Below, piece by piece: positions 8,422 through 17,420 of a stretch of 64,000 nucleotides of DNA (position 1 is the first letter of the stretch; each line of letters opens with the position of its first letter). The notes below the pieces were generated by a model. The model did not search any database. It worked only from the letters and a program-made list of their open reading frames with translations, and had not been told where the DNA came from. Origin of the DNA: Streptomyces sp. T12 (GTDB lineage Bacteria; Actinomycetota; Actinomycetes; Streptomycetales; Streptomycetaceae). The position numbers were made by a program, and so were the translations under genes. The DNA lies in contig NZ_CP117866.1 in the NCBI RefSeq assembly GCF_028736035.1, positions 10,767,001 through 10,831,000 of the forward strand. Direction: 5' to 3'.

Positions 8422-9209
8422 TTATCCCGGGGCGAAGGCGCCGTCGCCGTCCCGAACCGGCATGGTGCAGGTGTCCTCTTCGGTGGCGATGGCCACGTCC
8501 TCGACAAATCCCGTCGCGGTCAGCCGGCGGCCGGAGGCGCTCACGGCGACCGCGTGGGCGAGGTCGGCCGTGCCTTCGTAGGTGGCCTTGGCGGCTGCGG
8601 CCTCCGCCGAGAGCGGGCCGGCGCCCTGGGCGTGCAGGTCGGAGATGAGGGCTCCCGCGCCGAGCAGGTCCTCCAGGGCGGGGCGCAGGCTGCCGTCCGG
8701 CCACTGCTCACCCGCGGCGATCACGGCAACGGGACGTTCGGGCGTGCCGTAGCCGTGGGCGGTGAGCCAGCCGCCGACCGCGCTGATGTTGCGTAGGCAG
8801 GCGGCGACCACCCGCACGCTCGGCCGTGCGGCGGCCGCGATGGACGCGCCGTTCGGCGACGGCAGCACCAGGCGGGCGACGAAGGGCGCGGCGCGCAGTT
8901 GAGCAGGGGAGAGGGACCAGGGAGTGGCGGGCGTGACGGCGTGGCGTGGGGCGGCCAGGCGCGCGCCCGACTGGCGGGCGAAGACCTCGGCGGCCTTCTC
9001 GGCGGCAGCCTGCTCGACGGCGCTTGCCGGTTCGTCCGGCAGCCAGAACGGCAGCACCCGTATGCCCTGTTGCACGGCGACGCTCACCGCCGTGGTGAAG
9101 GACAGCACGTCCACGACGACCAGACAGGCGGCCTGCGCTGCCAGGCGGCGCGCTCCGGGCCCCACTCGAAGCGGACCCCGCTGCCGGACTGGACCCCCCA
9201 GTCACCCAC
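8422..9209 (-). pseudogene. 2-phosphosulfolactate phosphatase (ComB)-like, N-terminal frameshift
   Basis: The main frame (stop at 8422) encodes a ComB-family phosphatase: CLVVVDVLSFTTAVSVAVQQ, LVLPSPNGASIAAAA and VVAACLRNISAVGGWL. The family dephosphorylates 2-phosphosulfolactate or related substrates using Mg2+. Its usual N-terminus (GVQSGSGVRFEWGPE) lies in another frame, starting at GTG 9209 after GGAGG. The span is 3n+2, so one base is missing near 9152-9160. Restored length is about 262 aa. If the frameshift is an error the gene is intact; otherwise translation from GTG 9165 would give a shortened product. It probably shares a transcript with the zinc-ribbon gene. Confidence 0.75.
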
Positions 9210-9240
9210 TTCAGACCTCCGGCCTCGTGCCGTGGGCGGG

Positions 9241-9426
9241 TCAGCCGCGGTCCGCGCCTGCGCTCCGCGGCACGGACCGGCCGCCGAAGGACAGCTTGAA
9301 CATGCGGGCCTGGCCGCAGCGCGGGCAGTTGCCGTCCGGCCCGACAGCGGTGGGGCGGCACTTGAGGCGGCAGGCGGGGCACTTGTACCAGGTGACGCCC
9401 AGGCCCCGCAGTGGGGTGATTCTCAC
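9241..9426 (-). CDS. Small zinc-ribbon protein
   Basis: 61 aa from GTG 9426, chosen because GGAGG lies five bases upstream (GTG 9441 is possible). Two CxxC knuckles, KCPACR and NCPRCG, are spaced for a rubredoxin-like zinc ribbon. The C-terminus is basic. Function is unknown; it may bind nucleic acid or a protein partner. The gene is transcribed away from the second ArsR gene across the palindrome at 9454-9469, so it is a likely ArsR target. Confidence 0.7.
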   Translation of the reverse strand: MRITPLRGLGVTWYKCPACRLKCRPTAVGPDGNCPRCGQARMFKLSFGGRSVPRSAGADRG

Positions 9427-9453
9427 GGAAGCCTCCCTCACGGACGTATGGAG

Positions 9454-9469
9454 TTGCTAATGTTAGCAA
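9454..9469. promoter_or_regulatory. Perfect ArsR operator TTGCTAA-TG-TTAGCAA
   Basis: A 7-bp perfect inverted repeat with a 2-base spacer lies 28 bases upstream of the zinc-ribbon start and 171 bases upstream of the ArsR start. It shares the TTGC...GCAA arms with the site upstream of the first ArsR operon. The divergent layout fits autoregulation plus control of the zinc-ribbon/ComB pair. Confidence 0.75.
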
Positions 9470-9639
9470 TTACTGAGGTCGTCATCGCTGGATTCCAGCG
9501 GCCGGTCTCTCGGTGCGGGTTCAGGCTGACTGGTGCCGCAGGCGAGGATGGGCCGCATGTTGCTGACGAGTGGGTGGATGCGATGCAGAGTGGTCCGGCC
9601 GGCGGGGCCGTGCTGCCCGGCCGGGGAGGTGGCGCCACG

Positions 9640-10002
9640 ATGAGCACGCCGCTGTACCAGCTCAAGGCCGAGTTCTTCAAGACGCTCGGCCATCCGGCGC
9701 GCATCCGGGTGCTGGAGTTGCTGAGCGAGCGCGAGCATGCGGTCGCCGAGATGCTGCCCGAGGTGGGCATCGAGCCCGCGCACCTGTCCCAGCAGCTCGC
9801 GGTGCTGCGCCGGGCGAACCTGGTGGTGACCCGCAAGGAGGGCTCGGCCGTCTACTACTCACTGACCAGCCCGCACATCGCCGAACTGCTCTGGGTCGCC
9901 CGCACCATCCTCTCCGGAGTCCTGGCCGGGCAGGCCGAACTCCTCGCCGACCTGCAGGCCGCGCAAGGGGAAGCGAAACCGCCGTCGAGCGACGGCCCCT
10001 GA
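9640..10002 (+). CDS. ArsR-family transcriptional regulator (second of three)
   Basis: 120 aa winged-helix repressor starting at ATG 9640 (PLYQLKAEFFKTLGHPARI), with recognition region EVGIEPAHLSQQLAVLRRAN and wing VTRKEGSAVYYSL. It has no cysteines. GGGGAGG precedes the start; the frame stays open upstream, but the homologous N-terminus begins here. It is a paralogue of the two other ArsR genes in the window. The leader of about 170 bases carries the operator at its promoter-distal end. A strong hairpin follows the stop. Confidence 0.88.
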   Translation: MSTPLYQLKAEFFKTLGHPARIRVLELLSEREHAVAEMLPEVGIEPAHLSQQLAVLRRANLVVTRKEGSAVYYSLTSPHIAELLWVARTILSGVLAGQAELLADLQAAQGEAKPPSSDGP

Positions 10003-10004
10003 TC

Positions 10005-10064
10005 GGCGGCCGCCTCCCGACCGAAGAGTTTGACAGCGCTCTGCGGTGCCGGGAGGCGGCCGCC
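10005..10064 (+). terminator. Long-stem hairpin after the second ArsR gene
   Basis: The 15-bp arms 10005-10019 and 10050-10064 are exact reverse complements with a 30-base loop. It begins three bases after the ArsR stop and separates it from the Hyf-like operon. Confidence 0.65.
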
Positions 10065-10218
10065 TTCACCCCCGGCAGATCCGGTCCGACTCGATCGGAT
10101 CATCCCCGAACAAAGCATCGTCAAAGTTGGCAAAGCGCAAGGAAAGTGTCGTAACTCCAGCCGCAGCACACCTCGTTGGTCATCTGCGGACACGTTCTCG
10201 CCGTGTCAGGGAGGGTTC

Positions 10219-10701
10219 ATGGGCCTGTTGCGCAAAATCCGCGAGACCGGGCGGGTGGCCGAGCCCGCCCCGCCGCGCCCGGAGGACGAGGTGCCCGGGA
10301 GGGCACGGGAGTTCGGCGGATCGGTGCAGGTGCGCTGTGTGGACGCGGGGTCCTGCAACGGCTGCGAGATCGAGATCGCCGCCGCCTTCAGTCCGGTGTA
10401 CGACGCCGAGCGGTACGGAGCGCGGCTGGTGGCCTCGCCCCGGCACGCGGACGTGGCACTGGTGACCGGGCCGGTGACGCGGAACATGGCGGAGCCGCTG
10501 CGGCGCACGGTTGCCGCGATGGGTGAGCCGCGGCTGGTGGTGGCGGTGGGGGACTGCGCGGTCAACTGCGGGGAGTTTGTGGGTGGTTACGGCGTCGAGG
10601 GCGCCGTCGCTGATGTCGTGCCGGTGGATCTGGCCGTACCTGGCTGCCCGCCGGAGCCGGGCGAGATCGTGGCGGCCCTGCGGCGGGTGACCGGCAGATG
10701 A
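10219..10701 (+). CDS. Hyf/NuoB-like small subunit of a membrane complex
   Basis: 160 aa. It belongs to the NuoB / group 4 hydrogenase small-subunit family and retains the four cysteines for the proximal [4Fe-4S] cluster: CNGC, then VGDCAVNCGEF and VPGCPPEPGEI. It therefore probably holds an N2-like cluster at the interface with the large subunit encoded at 15.9 kb. First gene of a six-gene operon, start ATG 10219 after GGGAGGG. It overlaps the next gene by four bases. The N-terminal ~30 residues are basic and variable. Confidence 0.85.
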   Translation: MGLLRKIRETGRVAEPAPPRPEDEVPGRAREFGGSVQVRCVDAGSCNGCEIEIAAAFSPVYDAERYGARLVASPRHADVALVTGPVTRNMAEPLRRTVAAMGEPRLVVAVGDCAVNCGEFVGGYGVEGAVADVVPVDLAVPGCPPEPGEIVAALRRVTGR

Positions 10702-12731
10702 GCGTGGTGCCGGCCGCTCTCGCGACGGCCACCGGGATGGGCGGGGTGGGCGCGCTGGCCGGGCTGCTGCTGCCGTACCGGCCGCGCACTGCGGTCGTTG
10801 GGGTCCTGACGGCGGGGGTGGGGGTGAGTGGTGGTGCGGCGGGTGTGGCTGCACTGGGAGGCAGCCGCTGGAGAGCAACGTTCCCCGGGGTGCTGCCGCT
10901 GGCCGGGACACATCTGGCGGTGGATGCGTTGGCGGGCCTGTTCCTGGCGGTGGCGGGGGTCGTCGTGGCGGCGGTCGCGGTGTACGGGATCGGTTATGCC
11001 GCCGGCCACGGGGCGCACGGGCTCGGCTCGCGCGGGGCGCAGGCGGTGCTGCCGCTGTTCGCGCTCACGCTGATCTTGGTCCCGGTGGCCGCCTCGGTGT
11101 CGACGTTCCTGGTGCTGTGGGAGTTGATGGCGCTTGCCTCGTTGTTGCTGGTGCTGGCCGAGCACCGGGAGCGGGCTTCGGTGCGGCAGGCGGGTGTGTG
11201 GTACGCGGTGATGACCCATCTGGGGCTCGTGCTGCTGCTGACCGGGCTGGCGGTGTTCGCCGGGCTGGCGGGCGGCGAGTCCTTCGCCGCGCTGCGGGCG
11301 GGCGCGGACGGCATGTCGCCGACCGTACGCGGGCTGGTCTTCGTGCTGGTCGCGGCCGGCTTCACGTCGAAGGCGGGCGCCGTGCCGCTGCACGCCTGGC
11401 TGCCGCGCGCGCATCCCGAGGCGCCCAGCCCGGTCTCGGCGCTGATGAGCGCCGCCATGGTCAACCTCGGCATCTACGGCCTGGTGCGGGTCGGCTTGGA
11501 CCTGCTCGGCGGGGGACCGGCCTGGTGGTGGCTGGCGGTGCTCGCGCTGGGCGGGCTGTCGGCGGTGTACGGGATCCTGCAGGCGGCGATGGCCTCGGAC
11601 CTGAAGCGGCTGCTGGCGTACTCGACGAGCGAGAACATGGGGCTCGTACTCATCGGGGTCGGCGCGGCCGGCCTGTTCGCCGCGTACGGCGACGAGCCGC
11701 TGGCCGCGCTGGCCCTGGCGGCCGCGCTGCTGCACGTGGTCAATCACGCCGCGTTCAAGGCCCTGCTGTTCTGCGCGGCCGGTTCGATGCTGCGGGCGAC
11801 GGGGGAGCGCAACCTGGACCTGCTCGGCGGACTGCGCTCGAAGATGCCGGTCACGGCCGGGCTGTTCGCGCTGGCCGCGCTCGGCGCGGTCGCGCTGCCG
11901 CCGGGCAACGGCTTCATCAGCGAGTGGCTGCTGCTGCAGTCCCTCATCCACGGACTGCGGGTGCCGGGCGTCGCGGTGGCGGTCGTCCTGCCGCTGTCGG
12001 TGGCGCTGATCGCGCTGTCGGCGGGACTCGCGGCGGCCGTGTTCGTCAAGGCGCTCGGCGTCGGGTTCTTCGCCCGGCCGCGCAGCCCGCGGGCGGACGC
12101 TGCCAAGGAGGCGCCGCCTCTGATGCTGGCCGGGATGGGGTTGCTCGGCGCCGCGTGCGTCGCCCTGGCGCTGGTGCCGGGGCTGCTGGGCGACGGGCTC
12201 GACCGGGCCGTCAGTGCGGTCGGACTGCCGGGCAGCGGGACCGTGTCGGGCGGCGGGGTGCGGGTGCGGCTCGCCGACATCTCCGCCTCGCTGTCGCCGC
12301 TGTGGATCGTGGCCGCCCTGACCGCCGCCGCCATGCTCGCCGTCGGCCTGCCCCGCTTGTACGCGCGCCGGCGGCGACGCGTGAACACGCGGCTGTGGGA
12401 CTGCGGCGGCGGGACACCCACGCCGCGCATGGCCTATACAGCGACCTCGTTCGCCGAGCCGCTGCAGCGGGTCTTCGACGATGTCCTCGCTCCCGAGCAG
12501 GACGTGAACGTCACCCCGGTGCGCGAGTCGGCGTACCTGGTGGAGCGGGTGCGCTTCCAGCGCAGGGTGCCCGACCGGATCGAACACCGGCTCTACGAGC
12601 CGGTGCTGCGGGCTTTGGCCGGCACCGGGCAGGCGGCCCGGCGGCTGGCGGGCGGCAGCGTGCACCTTTACCTCGGCTACGGCTTCGTCGGCCTGGTCGT
12701 TCTTCTGGTGGTGTTGGCGGTGGGCTGGTGA
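10698..12731 (+). CDS. HyfB/NuoL-like proton-conducting subunit
   Basis: 677 aa with about 14-16 hydrophobic segments. It carries the antiporter signature of the Mrp/NuoL/HyfB family: GFTSKAGAVPLHAWLPRAHP (key Lys and the TM7-8 broken helix), then SDLKRLLAYSTSENMG. In complex I and group 4 hydrogenases this subunit translocates H+ or Na+. It overlaps both neighbours (ATGA in front, GTGA behind), showing tight translational coupling. Confidence 0.88.
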   Translation: MSVVPAALATATGMGGVGALAGLLLPYRPRTAVVGVLTAGVGVSGGAAGVAALGGSRWRATFPGVLPLAGTHLAVDALAGLFLAVAGVVVAAVAVYGIGYAAGHGAHGLGSRGAQAVLPLFALTLILVPVAASVSTFLVLWELMALASLLLVLAEHRERASVRQAGVWYAVMTHLGLVLLLTGLAVFAGLAGGESFAALRAGADGMSPTVRGLVFVLVAAGFTSKAGAVPLHAWLPRAHPEAPSPVSALMSAAMVNLGIYGLVRVGLDLLGGGPAWWWLAVLALGGLSAVYGILQAAMASDLKRLLAYSTSENMGLVLIGVGAAGLFAAYGDEPLAALALAAALLHVVNHAAFKALLFCAAGSMLRATGERNLDLLGGLRSKMPVTAGLFALAALGAVALPPGNGFISEWLLLQSLIHGLRVPGVAVAVVLPLSVALIALSAGLAAAVFVKALGVGFFARPRSPRADAAKEAPPLMLAGMGLLGAACVALALVPGLLGDGLDRAVSAVGLPGSGTVSGGGVRVRLADISASLSPLWIVAALTAAAMLAVGLPRLYARRRRRVNTRLWDCGGGTPTPRMAYTATSFAEPLQRVFDDVLAPEQDVNVTPVRESAYLVERVRFQRRVPDRIEHRLYEPVLRALAGTGQAARRLAGGSVHLYLGYGFVGLVVLLVVLAVGW

Positions 12732-13684
12732 GTGCGGTCGGATACGTTGCGGTGGCCGGTCAGGTCGTCGCGGTCGGCGCCGGAGCGCCGCTGCTGACCG
12801 GCTGGATGCGGCAGATCAGGGCCCGCCTGGAAGGCCGGGCCGGGGCGGGAGTGCTGCAGCCCTGGCGGGACGCGCGCAAGTTGCTGCGCAAAGAGCCGAT
12901 CACGCCGGTCGGTACCGGTCCCGCGTTCCGGGCCGCTCCCGCGCTGCTGGTCGCCACCACCATGGTGGCCGCCGCGCTCGTGCCGCTACTGTCGACCGAC
13001 ACCCCGGTCAGCGGTCACGCGGACCTGATCCTCGTGGTGGCGCTGATCGCGCTGGGCACTCTGGTGCTGGCCCTAGCAGGGCTGGACACAGGCACCGCGT
13101 TCGGCGGAATGGGCGCCTCCCGGGAGATGACCGTCGCCGCGTTGGTCGAACCGACCATCCTGCTGTCGGTGTTCGCCCTGTCGATACCGGCCGGAACCAC
13201 CAACATCCCCGCCATCGTCTCCGGCGCCGTCCACGAACCCGCCCGGCTCACCTCCCCGGCCGGCCTGCTGGCCACGGCCGCACTCGCGGTGGCGGTGCTC
13301 GCGGAGACCGGGCGGATTCCGGTGGACAATCCCTCCACGCACCTCGAGCTGACCATGATCCATGAGGCGATGGTGCTGGAGTACGCGGGCCCCGACCTGG
13401 CGCTGGTCGAACTCGGCGCTCAGATGCGGCTCACCCTGCTGCTGGGGCTGCTGTCCTCGCTGTTCGTGCCCTGGGGCATCGCCACCAGCGCCTCCTGGAC
13501 AGCTCTGCTGCTGGCGCTGGTGCTGTTCGCGGTGAAGGTCGTGCTGCTGGGCGCGGTGCTGGCGACGGCCGAGGTGTTCTGGGCGAAGGTGCGGCTGTTC
13601 CGGGTGCCCGAACTGCTTGCCGGGTCCTTCCTGCTGGCGCTGCTCGCGGTGACCGCCTCGTACTTCCTGAGCGGAGAGTCATGA
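12728..13684 (+). CDS. HyfC/NuoH-like membrane subunit
   Basis: 318 aa, about eight hydrophobic segments. The family signature is clear: LLRKEPITPVG near the N-terminus, AETGRIPVDNPSTHLELTMI and HEAMVLEYAGPDLALV in the middle, and EVFWAKVRLFRVPELL near the end. This subunit docks the peripheral arm to the membrane arm. GTG 12728 overlaps the HyfB stop. Confidence 0.9.
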   Translation: MSAVGYVAVAGQVVAVGAGAPLLTGWMRQIRARLEGRAGAGVLQPWRDARKLLRKEPITPVGTGPAFRAAPALLVATTMVAAALVPLLSTDTPVSGHADLILVVALIALGTLVLALAGLDTGTAFGGMGASREMTVAALVEPTILLSVFALSIPAGTTNIPAIVSGAVHEPARLTSPAGLLATAALAVAVLAETGRIPVDNPSTHLELTMIHEAMVLEYAGPDLALVELGAQMRLTLLLGLLSSLFVPWGIATSASWTALLLALVLFAVKVVLLGAVLATAEVFWAKVRLFRVPELLAGSFLLALLAVTASYFLSGES

Positions 13685-14361
13685 GCGAGGCCCTCTACAC
13701 ACAACTCCTCGACCTGGCCTGCGGCGCCTTCCTGCTGGCGGCCGTGGTCGTGCTGTGGCGCCGCGAACTCGCCGCGATCGTACGGGTTTTCGCGCTTCAG
13801 GGCCTGGCCCTCGCGGCGATCGCCCTGTTGCTCGGCATCCACGAGGAACGCTGGGACGTCATCGTCGTGGCGGTTGGCATCGGACTGCTGCGGGCGGGGC
13901 TGCTGCCCTACTTGATCCGGCGGGCACTGGCCGCGCTGGCCGCCGATCCTGCGCACAGCGAGGAGGTGCGCGAGACGCAGCCGCTGGTGAACGTCGCCGC
14001 CTCGCTGCTGACCGCGGCCGTGCTCACGCTCCTCGCCTATGTGGCGGCCAGTCCGCTGGTGGAGCTGGACCCGACCCCGGCCACCCGGGCCCTGCCGGTG
14101 GGCCTGGCCGTCGTATTGATCGGGTTCTTCGTGCTGGTGACCCGGCGCCGGGCCCTGGCCCAGGTGGTCGGCTTCCTGCTGCTCGACAACGGCATCACGG
14201 CCACCGCCTTCCTTGCCACCTCCGGAGTGCCGCTGATCGTCGAACTCGGGGTCTCCTTCGACGTGTTGCTGGCCGTGCTGGTGCTGCAGATCCTCACCAC
14301 CCGGATGCGGGAAGCCTTCGGCACCACCGACATCGACGACCTGCGGGAGCTGCACGACTGA
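13681..14361 (+). CDS. HyfE-like membrane subunit
   Basis: 226 aa with about six or seven hydrophobic segments, of the HyfE/NuoK-like type (VLWRRELAAIVRVFALQGLA, then GFLLLDNGITATAFLATSG). It is one of the small membrane-arm subunits. It overlaps HyfC by four bases and the HyfF-like gene by one. Confidence 0.8.
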   Translation: MSEALYTQLLDLACGAFLLAAVVVLWRRELAAIVRVFALQGLALAAIALLLGIHEERWDVIVVAVGIGLLRAGLLPYLIRRALAALAADPAHSEEVRETQPLVNVAASLLTAAVLTLLAYVAASPLVELDPTPATRALPVGLAVVLIGFFVLVTRRRALAQVVGFLLLDNGITATAFLATSGVPLIVELGVSFDVLLAVLVLQILTTRMREAFGTTDIDDLRELHD

Positions 14362-15923
14362 TGAACGCCGCCTCCTCCGCAGTGCTACTCACCGCACCCG
14401 CGGCCGTGCCGCTGGCCGTTTCCGGGTCATACGCTCTGAACGGACTTCGCACCCGTAAGCTCGTCCCCGCCACATTGCCCGCTGTCCATGGTGCGGGCTA
14501 CGTCCTCGTGGCGGAGTCACCCGAACCCGAAGCACCCCCGAGGCGCCGGCCCGCGGCCTGGGCCGGACTCCTCTCGCCCGCCGTGATCCTGCTGTGCGGG
14601 AGTCTGCTCGCGGTGGCCGTCGTCGAGGACGGCCCGACGGCGGCGTACTCCGGACTTCTGCGGACCGACGCGCTGACTGCCTGGATGCTGCTGGTCATCG
14701 GCGCGGTCGCGCTCGTCGCCTGCGCCTCGACCCCCGCGTACCTGGCGGGCGAATGGACCACGGGCCGCCCGGCAGCGCAGTACCACGCTCTCGTCCACGC
14801 CTTCCTCGCCGCCATGAGCCTGGCCGTGCTCACCGCCAACCTCGGCGTGCTGTGGGTCGCCATCGAGGCGACCACCATCGTCACCGCTTTCCTCGTCGGC
14901 CACCGCCACACCCGCACGTCCGTCGAGGCGGCCTGGAAGTACGTGGTGATCTGTTCCGCCGGGATCGCGCTCGCTTTCCTCGGCACCGTCCTGATCTACT
15001 ACGCCGCCCGACAGGCCGGCATCGCCGAGGCATGGGCGCTGGACTGGCCCACCCTGCTCGCCCGCGCCGACCGCCTTGACCCTGCGGTCACCCGGCTCGG
15101 CATCACCCTCGTCATCCTCGGCTTCGGCGCCAAGGCCGGCCTGATCCCGCTGCACGCCTGGCTGCCCGACGCCCACAGCCAGGCCCCGGCTCCCGTGTCC
15201 GCGCTGATGTCCGGGGTGCTGCTTTCGGTCGCGTTCGCCGCGATCCTGCGCTACCGAATCATTGCCGACGCCGCCCTCGGGCCCGGCTTCACCCAGGTCC
15301 TGCTCGCGGGCATTGCCCTGCTCACCCTCGCCCTGGCCGCCGGGATGCTGCTGGCCCAGCGCGACTACAAGCGAATGCTGGCCTACTCCAGCATGGAGCA
15401 CATGAGTCTGATCGCCCTCGCCGCGGCGATCGGCAGCCCGCTCGCCCTGTCCGCCGCTCTGCTTCACATCGCCGGACACGGCCTGGCCAAGTCCGTCGCC
15501 TTCTGCGCCTCCGGGCACATCCTCCGCCTCACCGGCACGACGCGCATCGGCCGCGTCCGCGGCTTACTCGCCCGGGTTCCCTGGCTTGGGGCCCTGTTCG
15601 GGCTGGGTGTGGTGGCGCTGCTCGGCTTCCCGCCGTTCAGCCTCTTCGCCTCCGAACTCGGCATCGCCCGCGCGGGGTTCGCGGCCGGAGGGGGACTGGC
15701 CTGGGCCACGGCCGCCGCCTTCACAGTGGTCCTGGTCGCCTTCGCTGCGCTCTCCCTCCGTACGGCGCGGATGCTGCTCGGCCCCGGGGAACCGGTCGAC
15801 GAACACCCGTCCGCACTGTGGCCGCTCGCCCTCGGCCTGCTGGGCTGCGCGGCCCTGGGCATCGGACTCGGACCGCTCACCGACCTGCTGACCATCGCCG
15901 CGGACACCATCGGGAGGCCGTGA
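14361..15923 (+). CDS. HyfF/NuoN-like proton-conducting subunit
   Basis: 520 aa, about 13-14 hydrophobic segments. The antiporter motif GAKAGLIPLHAWLPDAHSQA and the RDYKRMLAYSSMEHMSLIAL region match HyfF/NuoL-type proteins. Two antiporter-like subunits (with the 10.7 kb gene) suggest two ion channels in the complex. The start ATG 14361 overlaps the HyfE stop by one base; residues 40-75 contain an unusually Pro/Arg-rich insert. Confidence 0.87.
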   Translation: MNAASSAVLLTAPAAVPLAVSGSYALNGLRTRKLVPATLPAVHGAGYVLVAESPEPEAPPRRRPAAWAGLLSPAVILLCGSLLAVAVVEDGPTAAYSGLLRTDALTAWMLLVIGAVALVACASTPAYLAGEWTTGRPAAQYHALVHAFLAAMSLAVLTANLGVLWVAIEATTIVTAFLVGHRHTRTSVEAAWKYVVICSAGIALAFLGTVLIYYAARQAGIAEAWALDWPTLLARADRLDPAVTRLGITLVILGFGAKAGLIPLHAWLPDAHSQAPAPVSALMSGVLLSVAFAAILRYRIIADAALGPGFTQVLLAGIALLTLALAAGMLLAQRDYKRMLAYSSMEHMSLIALAAAIGSPLALSAALLHIAGHGLAKSVAFCASGHILRLTGTTRIGRVRGLLARVPWLGALFGLGVVALLGFPPFSLFASELGIARAGFAAGGGLAWATAAAFTVVLVAFAALSLRTARMLLGPGEPVDEHPSALWPLALGLLGCAALGIGLGPLTDLLTIAADTIGRP

Positions 15924-15926
15924 GCC

Positions 15927-17408
15927 ATGCGCACCGTCCACGACATCCACACCGCGGAACTGGCCAAGAGAACGGAGGAACTGCTGCGGAGCGGGCACCG
16001 CCTCGCCCTGGTCGCCGCTCACCACGACCCCGACACCGTCCGTGTCGTGTACCTCTTCGTCTCTGGGCCACCCGACACACGGGTGGAGCTGCACGTGCGC
16101 CTCGACGCGGGCCGCCCCGAGGTGCCGACGCTTGCCCATCTTTCCTTCCCCGCCGGCCGGTTCGAGCGCGAGATGCGCGACCTGCACGGCGTGGTCCCGC
16201 TCGACCACCCCCTGCCGCGCCGCCTCGTCCGCCATTTCCACTGGCCGCGTGGCTGGTATCCGATGCGCCCCGACGCCGGGCCCCCACCGGCCTTCGGCGA
16301 GCAGGAGGGGCCGTACCCCTTCCTGGAGGTCGAGGGCGACGGCGTCTACGAGATCCCCGTCGGCCCGGTGCACGCCGGGCTGATCGAGCCCGGCCACTTC
16401 CGGTTCTCCGTCGTCGGCGAGACCATCCTGAAGCTCAAGGCCCGCCTGTGGTTCGTGCACAAGGGCATCGAGAAGCTGTTCCAGGGTCGCTCGATCGCGG
16501 CCGGGCTGCCGCTGGCCGAGCGCATCAGCGGGGACACAGCCGTCGGTCACGCCCTCGCGTACTGCCTGGCCGTCGAGGAGGCCACCGGCACCGAGGTCCC
16601 GGCCGAGGCCCAGCGCGTCCGGGCGCTGCTGCTGGAGCTGGAGCGGATCCACAACCACGTCGCCGACCTCGGCATGCTCTGCAACGACGTCGGCCACGGC
16701 ATCCTCAACGCCCACGCCCAGCGCGTCCGCGAACAACTCCTGCGCCTCAACCGGGAGATCACCGGCCACCGGCTGCTCCGCGGCGGCGTCGTCCCCGGCG
16801 GCGCCGCACTCCACGCCGCACCCGACCTGAGACGCCTGAAGGCGATCGGCGAGGACATTCACGAGATCATCGACCTCGCACTCGGCCACTCCACGGTCCG
16901 CGACCGCTTCACCGGCACCGCGATCCTCCACACCGCTGCCGCCCGGGAGATCGGCTGCCTCGGCTACGTCGCCCGCGCCAGCGGACTCGCGGACGACGCC
17001 CGCGTCGCGCACCCGTGCGCCGAGTACGGCACCCAGCTCGACGTCCCCGTCCACGATGGCGGCGACGTCCTGGCCCGCTTCCTCATCCGCGCCGAGGAGA
17101 TCGACACCTCCCTCGCCCTGATCGGCGGGCTCGCCGAGGGACTCACCGCACCCGCTGCCGTACTGGCGGCTCCGCCCGCGCCGGGAGCAGGCCCCGGCAC
17201 CGGCGTCGGCCTGGTGGAGGGCTGGCGCGGCACTACCGCCACCCGGGTCGAACTCGCCCCCGACGGCACCCTGGCCCGGGTCAAGCCGGTCGACCCGTCG
17301 TTCTTCAACTGGCCCGCCCTGCCCGTGGCACTGGCGGACACGATCGTCCCGGACTTCCCGCTGACCAACAAGAGCTTCAACCTGTCCTACGCGGGCAACG
17401 ACCTGTAA
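15927..17408 (+). CDS. HyfG/NuoD-like large subunit lacking NiFe ligands
   Basis: 493 aa fusion of a NuoC-like domain (~1-110, ending FEREMRDLHGVVPLDHPL) and a NuoD / group 4 hydrogenase large-subunit domain. In true group 4 hydrogenases two CxxC pairs bind NiFe. Here the first site reads RISGDTAVGHALAYC (no CGxC) and the C-terminal site reads NKSFNLSYAGNDL (no DPCxxC). The active site is therefore absent and no hyp maturation genes are present. This fits the energy-converting-hydrogenase-related (Ehr) complexes. It starts three bases after the HyfF stop and ends the operon; the next gene is convergent, 12 bases away. Confidence 0.87.
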   Translation: MRTVHDIHTAELAKRTEELLRSGHRLALVAAHHDPDTVRVVYLFVSGPPDTRVELHVRLDAGRPEVPTLAHLSFPAGRFEREMRDLHGVVPLDHPLPRRLVRHFHWPRGWYPMRPDAGPPPAFGEQEGPYPFLEVEGDGVYEIPVGPVHAGLIEPGHFRFSVVGETILKLKARLWFVHKGIEKLFQGRSIAAGLPLAERISGDTAVGHALAYCLAVEEATGTEVPAEAQRVRALLLELERIHNHVADLGMLCNDVGHGILNAHAQRVREQLLRLNREITGHRLLRGGVVPGGAALHAAPDLRRLKAIGEDIHEIIDLALGHSTVRDRFTGTAILHTAAAREIGCLGYVARASGLADDARVAHPCAEYGTQLDVPVHDGGDVLARFLIRAEEIDTSLALIGGLAEGLTAPAAVLAAPPAPGAGPGTGVGLVEGWRGTTATRVELAPDGTLARVKPVDPSFFNWPALPVALADTIVPDFPLTNKSFNLSYAGNDL

Positions 17409-17420
17409 CCACGCGCCGCT

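Noticed and set aside
10587-12665. 692-codon antisense frame opposite the HyfB-like gene
   Set aside because: Gln/His/Arg-rich shadow; the sense strand has clear family motifs.
15927-17408. Functional NiFe hydrogenase
   Set aside because: Both cysteine pairs for NiFe binding are absent, and no maturation genes are present.
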